This document shows, piece after piece, positions 1 through 8,137 of a DNA stretch of 64,000 nt. The stretch's first letter is position 1. Each line of letters starts with the position of its first letter. The notes under the pieces are model-generated. The model had not been told where the DNA came from. It saw only the letters and a list, made by a program, of their open reading frames with translations, and ran no database searches. The DNA comes from Actinoplanes sp. M2I2 (GTDB lineage Bacteria; Actinomycetota; Actinomycetes; Mycobacteriales; Micromonosporaceae): positions 186,001 to 250,000 of the forward strand of contig NZ_JALPVJ010000007.1 of the NCBI RefSeq assembly GCF_023544445.1, written 5' to 3'. The position numbers and the translations under genes were made by a program.

Positions 1-823
1 CGAGCAGCAGGAAGGTGCCCATCACGAGCAGCAGCAGGATGACCGTGGGAAAACCGGCCACCGAGTCGCCGCCGATCCAGCGGATCAGGGTCTGCGCGCC
101 CAGCAGCACGGCGAACCCGGCGAACGCCAGCCCGACCATGGTGACCAGATGCAGTGGCGCCGAGGTGAAGGAGGTGAGCCCGTTGACGGCCAGCCGGAAC
201 AGGGAACCGAACGTCCAGCGGGACCGGCCGCCCGCCCGTTCCTCGATGTCGACCTCGATCGCGCTGCGCCGGAAGCCGATCCAGCTGCTCGTGCCCCGGA
301 AGAACGAGGAGTGCTCGGGCAGCCGCAGCAGCGCCTCCAGGGCCGGGCGGCCGAGCAGCCGGAAGTCGGTCGCGTCGATCAGGTCCACCCGGGTGAGCCC
401 GGTGAACGCCTTGTTGAACGCGCGTCCGCCGAGCCGCCCGACCACGCCCTGGCCCGTCCGGTTGCGTTTGACCGCCTCGACCACGTGCGCACCCTCGCGC
501 CAGCGCCGCACCATCTCGGGAATGGCCTGCGGCGGGTGCTGCAGATCGGAGTCGATGACCACGACCGCGTCCCCGGCGGCGTGCTCGAGACCGGCCAGCA
601 CCGCCGACTCCTTGCCGAAGTTGCGGGACAGCTGCAGACCGCGTACGCGCCCGTCGAGCAGGGCCTGCGCGGCCACCCGGTCCCAGGAGTCGTCGGTCGA
701 GCCGTCATCGACCAGCACCAGCTCGTAGCTGAGGCCGGCGCCGGTGAGCACCTCGGTCAGCCGGGCCACGAAGCGGTCCACGCCGGCGCCCTCGTTGAAG
801 ATGGGCGCCACCACGGAGATCAT
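1..823 (-). CDS. GT2 glycosyltransferase, polyprenyl-phosphate sugar transferase type (3' end outside window)
   Basis: This membrane-bound family 2 glycosyltransferase probably loads a sugar onto a lipid (polyprenyl phosphate) carrier for surface glycan assembly, as DPM1/GtrB/ArnC-type enzymes do. The protein begins MISVVAPIFNEG, has the nucleotide-binding VLVDDGSTDDSW segment and an IDSDLQHPP DxD motif near residue 95, and ends in two hydrophobic segments (VTMVGLAFAGFAVLLG and VILLLLVMGTFLLL) typical of the membrane anchor. The C-terminus lies beyond base 1. The ATG at 823 is preferred; an in-frame GTG at 841 would add six residues. It is the last gene seen in the leftward surface-glycan locus. 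Family assignment is firm; the sugar and acceptor are unknown. Confidence 0.85.
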   Translation of the reverse strand, partial: MISVVAPIFNEGAGVDRFVARLTEVLTGAGLSYELVLVDDGSTDDSWDRVAAQALLDGRVRGLQLSRNFGKESAVLAGLEHAAGDAVVVIDSDLQHPPQAIPEMVRRWREGAHVVEAVKRNRTGQGVVGRLGGRAFNKAFTGLTRVDLIDATDFRLLGRPALEALLRLPEHSSFFRGTSSWIGFRRSAIEVDIEERAGGRSRWTFGSLFRLAVNGLTSFTSAPLHLVTMVGLAFAGFAVLLGAQTLIRWIGGDSVAGFPTVILLLLVMGTFLLL

Positions 824-891
824 CGGGCTCGATACCGTCACGCTCGCCCAACGACCACGCGAGCGCAAAAGTTACAAATCAGCGCCGGCGC

Positions 892-1461
892 TCAGCGCAG
901 CAGCTCCGCGAGGGTCGGCAGCTTCGCCCGGTCCACGAAGATCGTGCGGACCGCCCCGTGATCGCGGTAGAGCCGGGACAGCCGCTCGGCCAGCGCGTCC
1001 TCCCACGACCGGTCCGGGCGGTGCCGCTCCCAGGTCTCCCGGTCGGGCAGGTACTCCAGCAGCACCCCGAGATCGCGGAGCAGGGCGAAGGACGAGCAGT
1101 CGGTCAGCACGACCGGGCGGTGGCCGGGCTCGACCCGCATCCGTTGCTGGACGGTCAGCACGAACTCGCGCAGCGGCTCGAAGGCGAGCCCGATCACCAC
1201 GTACAGGTGGACCGGCGCCGGCGGGATCGTGCGGACGGGCGGGGTCGCACGGCGGGCCGGGAACAGCCGGCGCAGCCACGAGGTGCCGTCGCGCAGCCGG
1301 TCGCGCTCCTGGCGCAACCGCTCGCTCCGGCAGCGTTCGTCGGCCAGCCGGGCCTCGAGCGAGCGCAGGCGCCCGGCCATCGCGCTCAGCTCCCAGCGGG
1401 CCCGCTGCATCGCGTCGAGCGGCTCGCGCACCGGTGGGACCGGCACAGCGGTTTCGCGCAC
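892..1461 (-). CDS. Coiled-coil protein carrying the locus-specific 'LEYLP' module (short paralogue)
   Basis: The function is unknown. The 189-residue protein has an N-terminal charged helical part (residues 18-60, a likely short coiled coil) and a C-terminal domain of about 100 residues from LYVVIGLAFEP to the end. That domain contains LLEYLP (134-139), then a Trp-rich segment and RLYRDHGAVRTIFVD. The same domain ends the protein at 5478-6131 and forms half a module in the proteins at 6121-8094 and 1463-2293, so the four are related by duplication. The GTG start at 1461 sits one base from the stop of the upstream gene and has GGAGG five bases before it, showing an operon. A sugar-nucleotide-binding or scaffold role in glycan assembly is only a guess from context. 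Confidence 0.75.
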   Translation of the reverse strand: MRETAVPVPPVREPLDAMQRARWELSAMAGRLRSLEARLADERCRSERLRQERDRLRDGTSWLRRLFPARRATPPVRTIPPAPVHLYVVIGLAFEPLREFVLTVQQRMRVEPGHRPVVLTDCSSFALLRDLGVLLEYLPDRETWERHRPDRSWEDALAERLSRLYRDHGAVRTIFVDRAKLPTLAELLR

Positions 1462-1462
1462 G

Positions 1463-2293
1463 TCAACCTCCGAGATCCTCGTGGCGGGCCGCCGGCCCGC
1501 CCAACCAGGTCGCCGCGGCGAATTCGCCCGGCTCCAGCAGGTGGTCGAACGCCGCCGGATCCGGCGGGTCCGGGCGCATCCCGACCCAGACGACGCCCGG
1601 GTGCTCGCGCACCACGGCGAGGAGGTCACCGCCGGGCCGGCCGTCGACCGCCACGATGCCGGGCCGGTGCAGCGCGATGAGATGGGCCAGCCGGTCCCGG
1701 AACACCGCACGGGACGGGATGTGCTCGGTGAGGAGGCCGGCCGGGACGGCAGTGGCCGCCGAGGCCACCGTGACGATCACCGCGACCAGATCGCCGGGCA
1801 GCCGGGGGACGATCGCCGTCAGCCGGGCCACGGCCTCGGGGTCCCCGGCTACCAGCATCAGGCGGCGAGCGGGCACGGCGGTCACCGGGCCGGTCACCCG
1901 GGTACGGGCGGGCGCGCTGATCCGGGGGCGGACGCCGAAACCGGCGAGCCACCGCAGGTGCGACCGCCCGGTCCTGCGGTCGGGGTCCTCGACCGTCACG
2001 GTGCGCCCGGCCCGGACGTCCGGCAGATCCTCGACGATCGGGCGCCGCCCGCGGATGACCAGGAGCCGCGCGTTCACCCGCTGGTCGTCGCGGGCCAGCT
2101 CGGCCACGCCGTCGCGGAGCAGGTCGCGCACGTCCGGGCCGAACGGCAACGGCCTCCGGTCGCCCGGCAGGGGCGCGTGCACCAGCACGGTGCTGAGCGC
2201 CGCGTCGGCCTGGGTGCGCACCTCGGCGGCGACCCGGGAGTCCGGAAACCGGAAGTCGGCCAGGATCGCCACGTCGTGAACGGTCGTCGCCAT
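1463..2293 (-). CDS. Shortened GT-B-like surface-glycan protein (internally deleted paralogue of 6121-8094)
   Basis: The 276-residue protein starts with the VHDVAILADFRFPDSRV segment, which matches the N-terminus of the 657-residue neighbour (YDVAILSDLRYPGG). At about residue 140 it jumps to a segment (RRLMLVAGDPEAVARL ... LLTEHIP ... LLEPGEF) matching the first half of the neighbour's second module. The sugar-binding half of module 1 (about 200 residues) and the second half of module 2 are missing, so it is unlikely to be a working GT-B transferase alone. It may be a degenerate copy or a partner protein. The ATG at 2293 has GGGGGA upstream at good spacing. It is co-transcribed with the gene at 892-1461. 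Confidence 0.7.
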   Translation of the reverse strand: MATTVHDVAILADFRFPDSRVAAEVRTQADAALSTVLVHAPLPGDRRPLPFGPDVRDLLRDGVAELARDDQRVNARLLVIRGRRPIVEDLPDVRAGRTVTVEDPDRRTGRSHLRWLAGFGVRPRISAPARTRVTGPVTAVPARRLMLVAGDPEAVARLTAIVPRLPGDLVAVIVTVASAATAVPAGLLTEHIPSRAVFRDRLAHLIALHRPGIVAVDGRPGGDLLAVVREHPGVVWVGMRPDPPDPAAFDHLLEPGEFAAATWLGGPAARHEDLGG

Positions 2294-2471
2294 GCCGGAT
2301 CCCCCTTCGCGGGCCTCTGCGGGGCTCAACGATCACCAACACACACCGTCACGGCAACGTCACGGAAACCGCATGGCGGTAGCCAACCCGGCGGCAACCG
2401 AAGGGCATCGGCACCGCACCCGGAGAAAGGTCATCGTCACTGCGTCAGCGCCGAACTATGACGGTGAACCC

Positions 2472-2487
2472 CCCGGTAGCAGCCGGG
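2472..2487 (+). promoter_or_regulatory. Leader hairpin before the CAP-domain gene
   Basis: The 5-bp arms CCCGG and CCGGG enclose TAGCAG about 12 bases before the GAAAGG ribosome-binding sequence of the gene at 2510. Nearby GGTGAACCC and GGTAG strings recall pieces of c-di-AMP (ydaO-type) riboswitches, which often precede actinobacterial secreted wall proteins, but the full consensus could not be aligned. Confidence 0.25.
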
Positions 2488-2509
2488 ACCACTTACCGAA
2501 AGGCAGTCG

Positions 2510-2995
2510 ATGCGCTCTTCGATCACCAAGCGTCTGGCCCTGATCGCGATGATCCCCGCCACCCTGCTCGTCGTGGTCGCGTTCGCCTCGTCCGCCCAGG
2601 CCGCCGTCACCAGCACGGCCAAGCTGCAGAGCGACATCGCGGTTCTCACCAACAAGCAGCGCGCCGCCCACGGCTGCCGGGCCGTCGTCGTCAGCCCGGC
2701 CCTGACCCGCGCGGCCGTCGGCCACAGCGCCTACCAGGCCCGCACCAACAAGCTCACGCACACCGGCGCCGGCAACTCCACGTTCGTCGCCCGCTCGAAG
2801 GCCGCCGGCTACAGCCGTCCGCTGAGCGAGAACGTCGCGTTCGGCTACAGCACCGGCGCCGCCGTGGTGAGCGCGTGGATGAAGAGCCCGGGCCACCGCG
2901 CCAACATCCTCAACTGCAAGGCGATCGCGGTCGGCGTCGGCATCGCCTACGCCGCCAACGGCACCCCGTACTTCACGCAGGAGTTCGGTTACTGA
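2510..2995 (+). CDS. Secreted CAP-domain (SCP/PR-1-like) protein
   Basis: This is a small exported protein of the CAP superfamily, 161 residues. A signal peptide is clear: RSSITKR, then a hydrophobic core LALIAMIPATLLVVVAF and a cleavage site near AQA at residues 30-32. The mature part is a single CAP domain with the expected order: helix LQSDIAVLTNKQRAAHGC, SENVAFGY (CAP Glu/Asn), MKSPGHRANILNC (His-containing motif) and YFTQEFGY at the end. GAAAGG precedes the ATG. Bacterial CAP proteins act outside the cell; the substrate is unknown. It is the only rightward gene in this part of the locus, and its last 23 bases overlap the end of the convergent methyltransferase-like gene. Confidence 0.9.
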   Translation: MRSSITKRLALIAMIPATLLVVVAFASSAQAAVTSTAKLQSDIAVLTNKQRAAHGCRAVVVSPALTRAAVGHSAYQARTNKLTHTGAGNSTFVARSKAAGYSRPLSENVAFGYSTGAAVVSAWMKSPGHRANILNCKAIAVGVGIAYAANGTPYFTQEFGY

Positions 2996-3851
2996 GCTCC
3001 CGCACCCCGCGGCGATACGACAGCTGGGCCTCACCTTCGCGGGTGAGGCCCTCGGTCGTTTCCAGCCAACGGGCCATCGCGTCCGGGGCGCCGCGCAGGG
3101 AGATCGTCGCGACATCGGCCAGCAGGCTGGTGAGCAGCCGCATGCCGGCCGGAGCGTGCGGGCCGGTCGGCGCGTCCCCGCCACCGACCACGAGCAGCCC
3201 GACGTCGTCCAGGTCGGCCAGGGCCTCCAGCGGCGCCTCCCGCACCTCGGCCACCTCGGCGAGCTGGTGAGCGGCCAGCGACGCCCGCGTCAGCTCGGCC
3301 CGCCCGCTGTTGTCCAGCGAGACCAGCCGGCCGCCGACCTCCTCCACCGCGTAGGCCATCCACACTGTCGAGGCCCCGCCGCCCAGCTCGAGCACCAGCC
3401 GCGGCCGCCGGGTGCGGATCAGGTGCAACAGGTCGAGCAGCGGCGCAGCCCCACCCGAGGGCGGCATGGGCGCCCTCGGCGTGACCCGCTGGAAGAGCTG
3501 CACGACCGCCTCGATGTCGCGGGTCTGCGCCTCGGCCCGGTCGACGACCTCCTGATGCCGGTCGCCCGAATGCAGGAGCAACTCCTCGAGCGCGCCGAGC
3601 ATCCGGCGCTGGGCCTGGTCGAGCACGGTCCGCGCGTCGGCCTGCTGCCGCCGCTGGAGTCGCTGCAACCCGGAGAGCCGGCGGGCGAGCAGCAACAAGC
3701 CGGCGAAGAGGATCGTGAAGAAGACCGCGAGGAGGGTGAGGGCCAGACCGACGTTCCCGGTCAGCGCGGCGGCCGCGACCGCGACACAGAGCACGCAGGC
3801 CCCGGACGCCGAGACGACCTGCCGGCGGGTCAGGTTCCGCAACCGGCGCAT
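2973..3851 (-). CDS. Membrane-anchored coiled-coil methyltransferase-like protein (paralogue 1, probably impaired)
   Basis: The 292-residue protein has two hydrophobic segments near the N-terminus (residues 12-57), a charged helical stretch rich in Arg, Gln and Glu (58-115) and a C-terminal class I SAM-methyltransferase-like fold of the Methyltransf_24 type. The SAM loop reads LELGGGASTVW, followed by an acidic SLDNS. The paralogue at 15492-16505 has the same plan and the shared APMP motif. Here the later LLLVDG motif of the paralogue reads LLVVGG, so a conserved Asp is lost and activity is doubtful. GGGGGAG precedes the ATG. The role, likely surface-glycan modification at the membrane, is inferred from context. 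Confidence 0.75.
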   Translation of the reverse strand: MRRLRNLTRRQVVSASGACVLCVAVAAAALTGNVGLALTLLAVFFTILFAGLLLLARRLSGLQRLQRRQQADARTVLDQAQRRMLGALEELLLHSGDRHQEVVDRAEAQTRDIEAVVQLFQRVTPRAPMPPSGGAAPLLDLLHLIRTRRPRLVLELGGGASTVWMAYAVEEVGGRLVSLDNSGRAELTRASLAAHQLAEVAEVREAPLEALADLDDVGLLVVGGGDAPTGPHAPAGMRLLTSLLADVATISLRGAPDAMARWLETTEGLTREGEAQLSYRRGVRELSNRTPA

Positions 3852-3888
3852 CAGATCTCCCCCACGATCGGGACAAACGCCGACGGGG

Positions 3889-5481
3889 TCAGCCGGTTAC
3901 GCCCGGACAGAAGGCCACGTCGGCCCGCTGCCGGGACGCGACCTCGAGCGACTCGTCGAAGCGGCGGACCGAGAACGGTGAGTCGGCGTGCAGCTCGACG
4001 AACTCGGCGCGCAGGGCACACCGGCGGCCGGCGCCGCCCGGGGTGGGATCGAAGTCGGCCATCTCGACGGCCACGCGATCGGCGAGTCTCGCGGCCGGCG
4101 CGGACATCGCGAGGTCGCGCTGCTGTTTGTTGGCGGTGGCCGACACGGTCGCGGTCGCCGCGAACAGGAGGACGGCCACCACGGGGGCGATGATCAACCG
4201 GCCCCGTGGGCGCACGAGATGCGCGAGCGCGACGAGCAGCAGCGCCCCCGCCGTCGTCGTGACGGCCGAGTCCCGCCAGCCGTACCCCCAGCGCCCGGTC
4301 GCCACGAGCTGCTGCACATCGACGTTCAACGACCCCATTCCGGCCCCCAGCAGCACGAGCGCGCCCGCCGGCGCTGCCAGCGCGACCGCGGGGCGCCGTC
4401 CCACCCGCGACAGCCGGGGCAGATCACGGATCGCCTGCCCGGCCACCAGCCCGATCACCAGCACCGCCCCGATCAGCACGAGACCGCCCGCCCAGGACCC
4501 CCGGGGCGCCGCGGCCGGCCACTGCAGCGGAGGCAGCCACGCGATGGCGCGTACCGGCAGGCTCTCCCACGTCTCGGGCCCGAACCGCACGTCGGAGCCC
4601 TTGTAGCAGGTCCCCGCCGCGCAGTAGCGCCGGATCACCACCCGGACGGCCAGGAAGACGGGCAGGAAGCCGACCCAGACCAGCCCGAGCGCGCGGGCCG
4701 GGGCCGCGGTGAGCAGCCGGCCGGGCCGGAGCCCGAGCACCAGCCCGCCCCGGACCAGCACGGCCACGGTGGCCAGGGGCAGGGCCAGGTACGCGATCTC
4801 GTTGAACGCGGCCAGGCCGGCCCCGCCCAGCAGCAGCAACGGCATCCACCACAGCCGCAGCGGTTTCCCCGGGTCGATGCGGCACAGCGCCGCCGTCACC
4901 CCGAGAACGAGCGCGGCCGAGGCGAGATAGAGACCGCCGAAGAGCACGATCGGGCTGGAGCCACCGGCCGCCACGAAGCCGGCCGCGACCGCGAACGGGA
5001 CCACAGCGGCCACTGTGGACGGTGCGCGGCGGAACATCCGGCCGGGGGCGACGATGCTCTCGGCGAGCAGCACCGCCAAGACGCACAACAGGATCGCCGA
5101 GACGAACGAGACCAGCCGCAGACCGACGTTCACCGGCAGGCCGAGCACCTCGCTGAGCGCGTACGCGGCCGTGTCGAGCGTCTTCTCCAGCATGCGGCCG
5201 AACAGCCGGAAGTTACCCAGCCGCAGATAGCCGGGCAGCGAGTCGACGGTGTGCGGCACGATCCGCAGCGGGTCGTCGCGGAACATCCCGCCGTGCCAGT
5301 ACAGGTTGAACCGGTGGTCACGGCTGGGCGCCAGCGCGACCAGCGGCGCCAGCACGGGCAACGGCACCAGCACGGCCCGCAGCACCGCCCGCCGCCAGAG
5401 CGCGCCGACCGGCGGCCCCTCGACCACGAAACGCATCCCGGCACGCGGGGCGACGGGGGCATCGATCGTCGGGGCGCTCAT
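3889..5481 (-). CDS. Polytopic membrane protein of the surface-glycan locus
   Basis: This 530-residue integral membrane protein has about ten hydrophobic segments (for example LRAVLVPLPVLAPLVALA, LVSFVSAILLCVLAVLLAES and ALVLGVTAALC) and a soluble C-terminal tail of about 80 residues with two or three Cys (RRCALRAEFVELHADSPF, FCPGVTG). The periplasmic-looking loop FNLYWHGGMFRDDPLRI early in the protein recalls GT-C-type glycosyltransferases and polymerases, but no family was recognised. The start ATG overlaps the stop of the upstream gene (ATGA), so it is translated with the module protein at 5478-6131. A polymerase or lipid-linked sugar transferase role is possible but unproven. Confidence 0.75.
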   Translation of the reverse strand: MSAPTIDAPVAPRAGMRFVVEGPPVGALWRRAVLRAVLVPLPVLAPLVALAPSRDHRFNLYWHGGMFRDDPLRIVPHTVDSLPGYLRLGNFRLFGRMLEKTLDTAAYALSEVLGLPVNVGLRLVSFVSAILLCVLAVLLAESIVAPGRMFRRAPSTVAAVVPFAVAAGFVAAGGSSPIVLFGGLYLASAALVLGVTAALCRIDPGKPLRLWWMPLLLLGGAGLAAFNEIAYLALPLATVAVLVRGGLVLGLRPGRLLTAAPARALGLVWVGFLPVFLAVRVVIRRYCAAGTCYKGSDVRFGPETWESLPVRAIAWLPPLQWPAAAPRGSWAGGLVLIGAVLVIGLVAGQAIRDLPRLSRVGRRPAVALAAPAGALVLLGAGMGSLNVDVQQLVATGRWGYGWRDSAVTTTAGALLLVALAHLVRPRGRLIIAPVVAVLLFAATATVSATANKQQRDLAMSAPAARLADRVAVEMADFDPTPGGAGRRCALRAEFVELHADSPFSVRRFDESLEVASRQRADVAFCPGVTG

Positions 5482-6131
5482 GCCGAAGCCAACGACCCCA
5501 CCCTTCGATCAGTGACGAGGAGCCGGGCCAGGGTCGGCGGATCACGGGGGTCGATCACGACGGCGTGGGTGGCCCGATGGTCGCGGCAGAGCTGGGCGAC
5601 CCGGCCGGCCAGCAGCGTCTCCCAGTCCGAGCCCGGGTCGTGCCGCGACCAGGTGGCCGGGTCGGGCAGATATTCGAGCACGACGCCGGGAACCCGCAGG
5701 CCGCGCAGCGACGGCTGATCGGTCACCACCACGGGCCGGTGATCGGCGTCGACCAGCACCCGCTGGCGCAGCGCCCGGATCAGCGCGTGCGATCCGGACC
5801 GGGAGAGCCCGACCGCCACGTAGACCCGGGCCGGGACGGGCGCCGTGCTGGGCCGGATCCGGGGCGGGACCGGGGTGCGGCCGCGCAGCCGCCGGGCCGC
5901 CCGGCCGGCCAGCACCGGGCCGGTGCGCAGCGGGTCGCGGGCCAGGTCGACCAGGACCCGGCCGAGGCGGTAGGAACGGCTGCGCCGCAGGGCCAGCACC
6001 AGCTCCCGGTTGCGGTCGCGATCCCGGACGGCGGCGTCCCGCTCGTCCTCGACGCAGCGCAACCGGCCGGTCAGCGTGGCCACCTCCCAGCGGGCGAGGG
6101 CCAGGTCGGCCGCGTCCGGTTCACCGAACAT
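5478..6131 (-). CDS. Coiled-coil protein carrying the 'LEYLP' module (long paralogue)
   Basis: The 217-residue protein has the same architecture as the one at 892-1461: an N-terminal helical part with many Arg, Asp and Glu (residues 10-60), then a module from VYVAVGLSRSG with HRPVVVTD, VVLEYLP (150-156), TWSRHDPGSDW and LCRDHRATHAVVIDP. It lies directly behind the large GT-B-like gene (11-base overlap) and before the membrane protein (ATGA overlap), so the three form one operon. GGAGG eight bases before the ATG supports the start. The same pairing of a GT-B-like gene plus a module gene occurs at 892-2293, pointing to duplication of a two-gene unit. Function is unknown. Confidence 0.75.
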   Translation of the reverse strand: MFGEPDAADLALARWEVATLTGRLRCVEDERDAAVRDRDRNRELVLALRRSRSYRLGRVLVDLARDPLRTGPVLAGRAARRLRGRTPVPPRIRPSTAPVPARVYVAVGLSRSGSHALIRALRQRVLVDADHRPVVVTDQPSLRGLRVPGVVLEYLPDPATWSRHDPGSDWETLLAGRVAQLCRDHRATHAVVIDPRDPPTLARLLVTDRRVGSLASA

Positions 6132-8094
6132 CTCCTGCCTCCACTTCGGATCGTCGAGAACAGTGCCCGGCCAGCCAGGCCGCGGCGTCCGCGGCCCCGT
6201 TGCCGAACGGAAGCTCGGCGCAACGACGGCTCAGGGCTTCGCGGGCCACCGGGTCGGCCAGCCGCTCGAGGGCCGCGGCGGCCGCCTCGTCGTCGGTGGC
6301 ACAGACCGCGACCCCGGCCGCCGCGGCGAAGCGGGCCCGGCTGAGCTCGTCGTCGGCGCCGTCCGGGTCGGGCACGAAGACCGTCGGCACGCCCGCACCG
6401 AGCAGCTCGTGGAAGTTGGTGTAGTCGGCCCGGGACACGGCCAGCGTCACCTCGTCCAGATCGTCCGGGCCGGCCTCGACGACGGTGAAACCGGGCAGGG
6501 TGGCCTCGACGCCCCGGCAGAGCAGGGTCTGCCCGGGGCGGCGGTCCACGTGCGGGAGGCCGATCGGCAGCTCGGTGATCGGCTCGACCGCGCTCACCCC
6601 GGCCCGTGCGGTGGTCGTCCAGCCCTCGTCCGCGGGCGCGGCGAACTCGCCCGGCTCGAGGACGCCGGCGAACAGGGCGCCCCGGGCCGCCCACTCGCCG
6701 CCGGTGCCGCGCCGCCACATGGCCGGTCGCAGCCAGAGCCAGCGCGGGCCTGGGTGGTCGGCGATCGCGGCGGCGATGCCGTCGTGCGGCACCCCGCCGA
6801 CCAGCACCGCCCGGGGACCGTACAGGTCGATCAGGTGCCGCAGCCGGTCGCGGACGAAGCCGGTCCAGCGGTCCTCGGGCGCACCCAGATCCTCGGCGGC
6901 GGGCAGATATTCGGTGAGCAGGCCGGCGGCGTGGGCGTCGGCCAGGCCGGCCGATCCGGCGACCACGATCGCCTCCAGGCCGGCGGGCAGGTGCCGGGCG
7001 ACGGCCCGGAACCGGTTGATGTCGTCGCCGACGAGCAGCACCCGCCGCGGCGGCCGGACCGCGTGGAAGCGGGGCGGCGGTACGACGCCGCGGGGCAGCA
7101 CACCCAGCGACGCGAGGCGGGCGATGTGCGAGGCGCTGCCGAAGTGCTCGGTCACGAAGGAGGTGGCTCGCGCGGCCTGCGCCTCGTACGCGGGCCGGTC
7201 CTTGTGCAGGCGCAGGACGAGGTCACGCAGCCCGGCCGGTTGGGCGTAGAGGGCGGCCTCGGCGAAGGTCGCGCGGAAGTGCGGCGCCAGGACGACCGGC
7301 ACACCGCTCGCCATCGCCTCGAGGATCGTGCGGTCGAACGCCTCGTCGAAGTAGGCGAAGAAGTCGAGCCGGCCGAGGAATTCGCGGGGCGACTCGGCGC
7401 CGTCCTCGACGAGCTCCCACGAGGCCGGCGGCCGGGCGTCGTCCCGTCCGACGGCGCCCAGGAGGCGCACCTTGACGTCGGGAGAGTCCGGGTACGCCGC
7501 CACGAGCCGAGCCAGGTCCGGACGACCGTGCCGCCCGACCACCGGGACCGCCGCCCACGGACGGGAATCGACCGGCCAGCTCGCGACGTCGATGATCTCG
7601 TGCCAGTCGGTCTCGGGCAGCACCCAGCCGGCGACCTCGTCGCGCACCTGGCCGTTCACCGGCGCCCAGACCACGCCCGGCCCGAAGCAGCGCTCGATGC
7701 GCTCGCGGGCCCCGGCGAGGTCGCCCGGCGGCCGGTCGAGCACCACGATGGTGTGCGCGGCCCGCACCCGCGGCATCACCACCGGCTCCTCGGTGAAGAC
7801 CTGCGGCCGGCGGATCAGCAGGACCTTCGCGGTGATCTCGGCGTCGTCGTCGGCCAGGTCGGCCAGCCCGTCGCGCAGGCAGGCCACGATCCGGCTGCGG
7901 AAGGGCCGGGTGGGCCGCGGCGGCGGGGACGGCACGTGGATCAGGACGGTGGTCAGCCCGGCCGCGGCCTGGGCCTGGACCTCGGCGGCCAGGCTCGCCG
8001 CGCCGCCGCCCGGATACCGCAGGTCGGACAGGATCGCGACGTCGTACACGGCATGGTCAACGAGACTGCCAACCGGGCGATACGGACAATTCAC
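6121..8094 (-). CDS. Double GT-B-like glycosyltransferase of the surface-glycan locus
   Basis: The 657-residue protein has two consecutive GT-B-like modules. Module 1 (about 17-330) has YDVAILSDLRYP, PVVGRHGRPD, a GT4-like acceptor and nucleotide-sugar region ending FDRTILEAMASGVPVV (Glu of the EX7E type), and FAEAALY. Module 2 (about 350-657) begins RRVLLVGDDINRF, carries LLTEYLP (392-398) and ends with a MurG/GT28-like segment (NFHELLGAGVPTVFVPDPDG). Module 1 is shared with the C-terminal parts of the proteins at 8138-10336 and 16543-18972. The GTG start at 8094 has no good ribosome-binding site; a GTG at 8049 just before YDV is an alternative. It is probably a cytoplasmic sugar transferase; the substrates cannot be told. 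Confidence 0.75.
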   Translation of the reverse strand: MNCPYRPVGSLVDHAVYDVAILSDLRYPGGGAASLAAEVQAQAAAGLTTVLIHVPSPPPRPTRPFRSRIVACLRDGLADLADDDAEITAKVLLIRRPQVFTEEPVVMPRVRAAHTIVVLDRPPGDLAGARERIERCFGPGVVWAPVNGQVRDEVAGWVLPETDWHEIIDVASWPVDSRPWAAVPVVGRHGRPDLARLVAAYPDSPDVKVRLLGAVGRDDARPPASWELVEDGAESPREFLGRLDFFAYFDEAFDRTILEAMASGVPVVLAPHFRATFAEAALYAQPAGLRDLVLRLHKDRPAYEAQAARATSFVTEHFGSASHIARLASLGVLPRGVVPPPRFHAVRPPRRVLLVGDDINRFRAVARHLPAGLEAIVVAGSAGLADAHAAGLLTEYLPAAEDLGAPEDRWTGFVRDRLRHLIDLYGPRAVLVGGVPHDGIAAAIADHPGPRWLWLRPAMWRRGTGGEWAARGALFAGVLEPGEFAAPADEGWTTTARAGVSAVEPITELPIGLPHVDRRPGQTLLCRGVEATLPGFTVVEAGPDDLDEVTLAVSRADYTNFHELLGAGVPTVFVPDPDGADDELSRARFAAAAGVAVCATDDEAAAAALERLADPVAREALSRRCAELPFGNGAADAAAWLAGHCSRRSEVEAGDVR

Positions 8095-8137
8095 CCGAGT
8101 CGTTGATCACCGGGAAACGCCGAGAACAAGGGGGACC

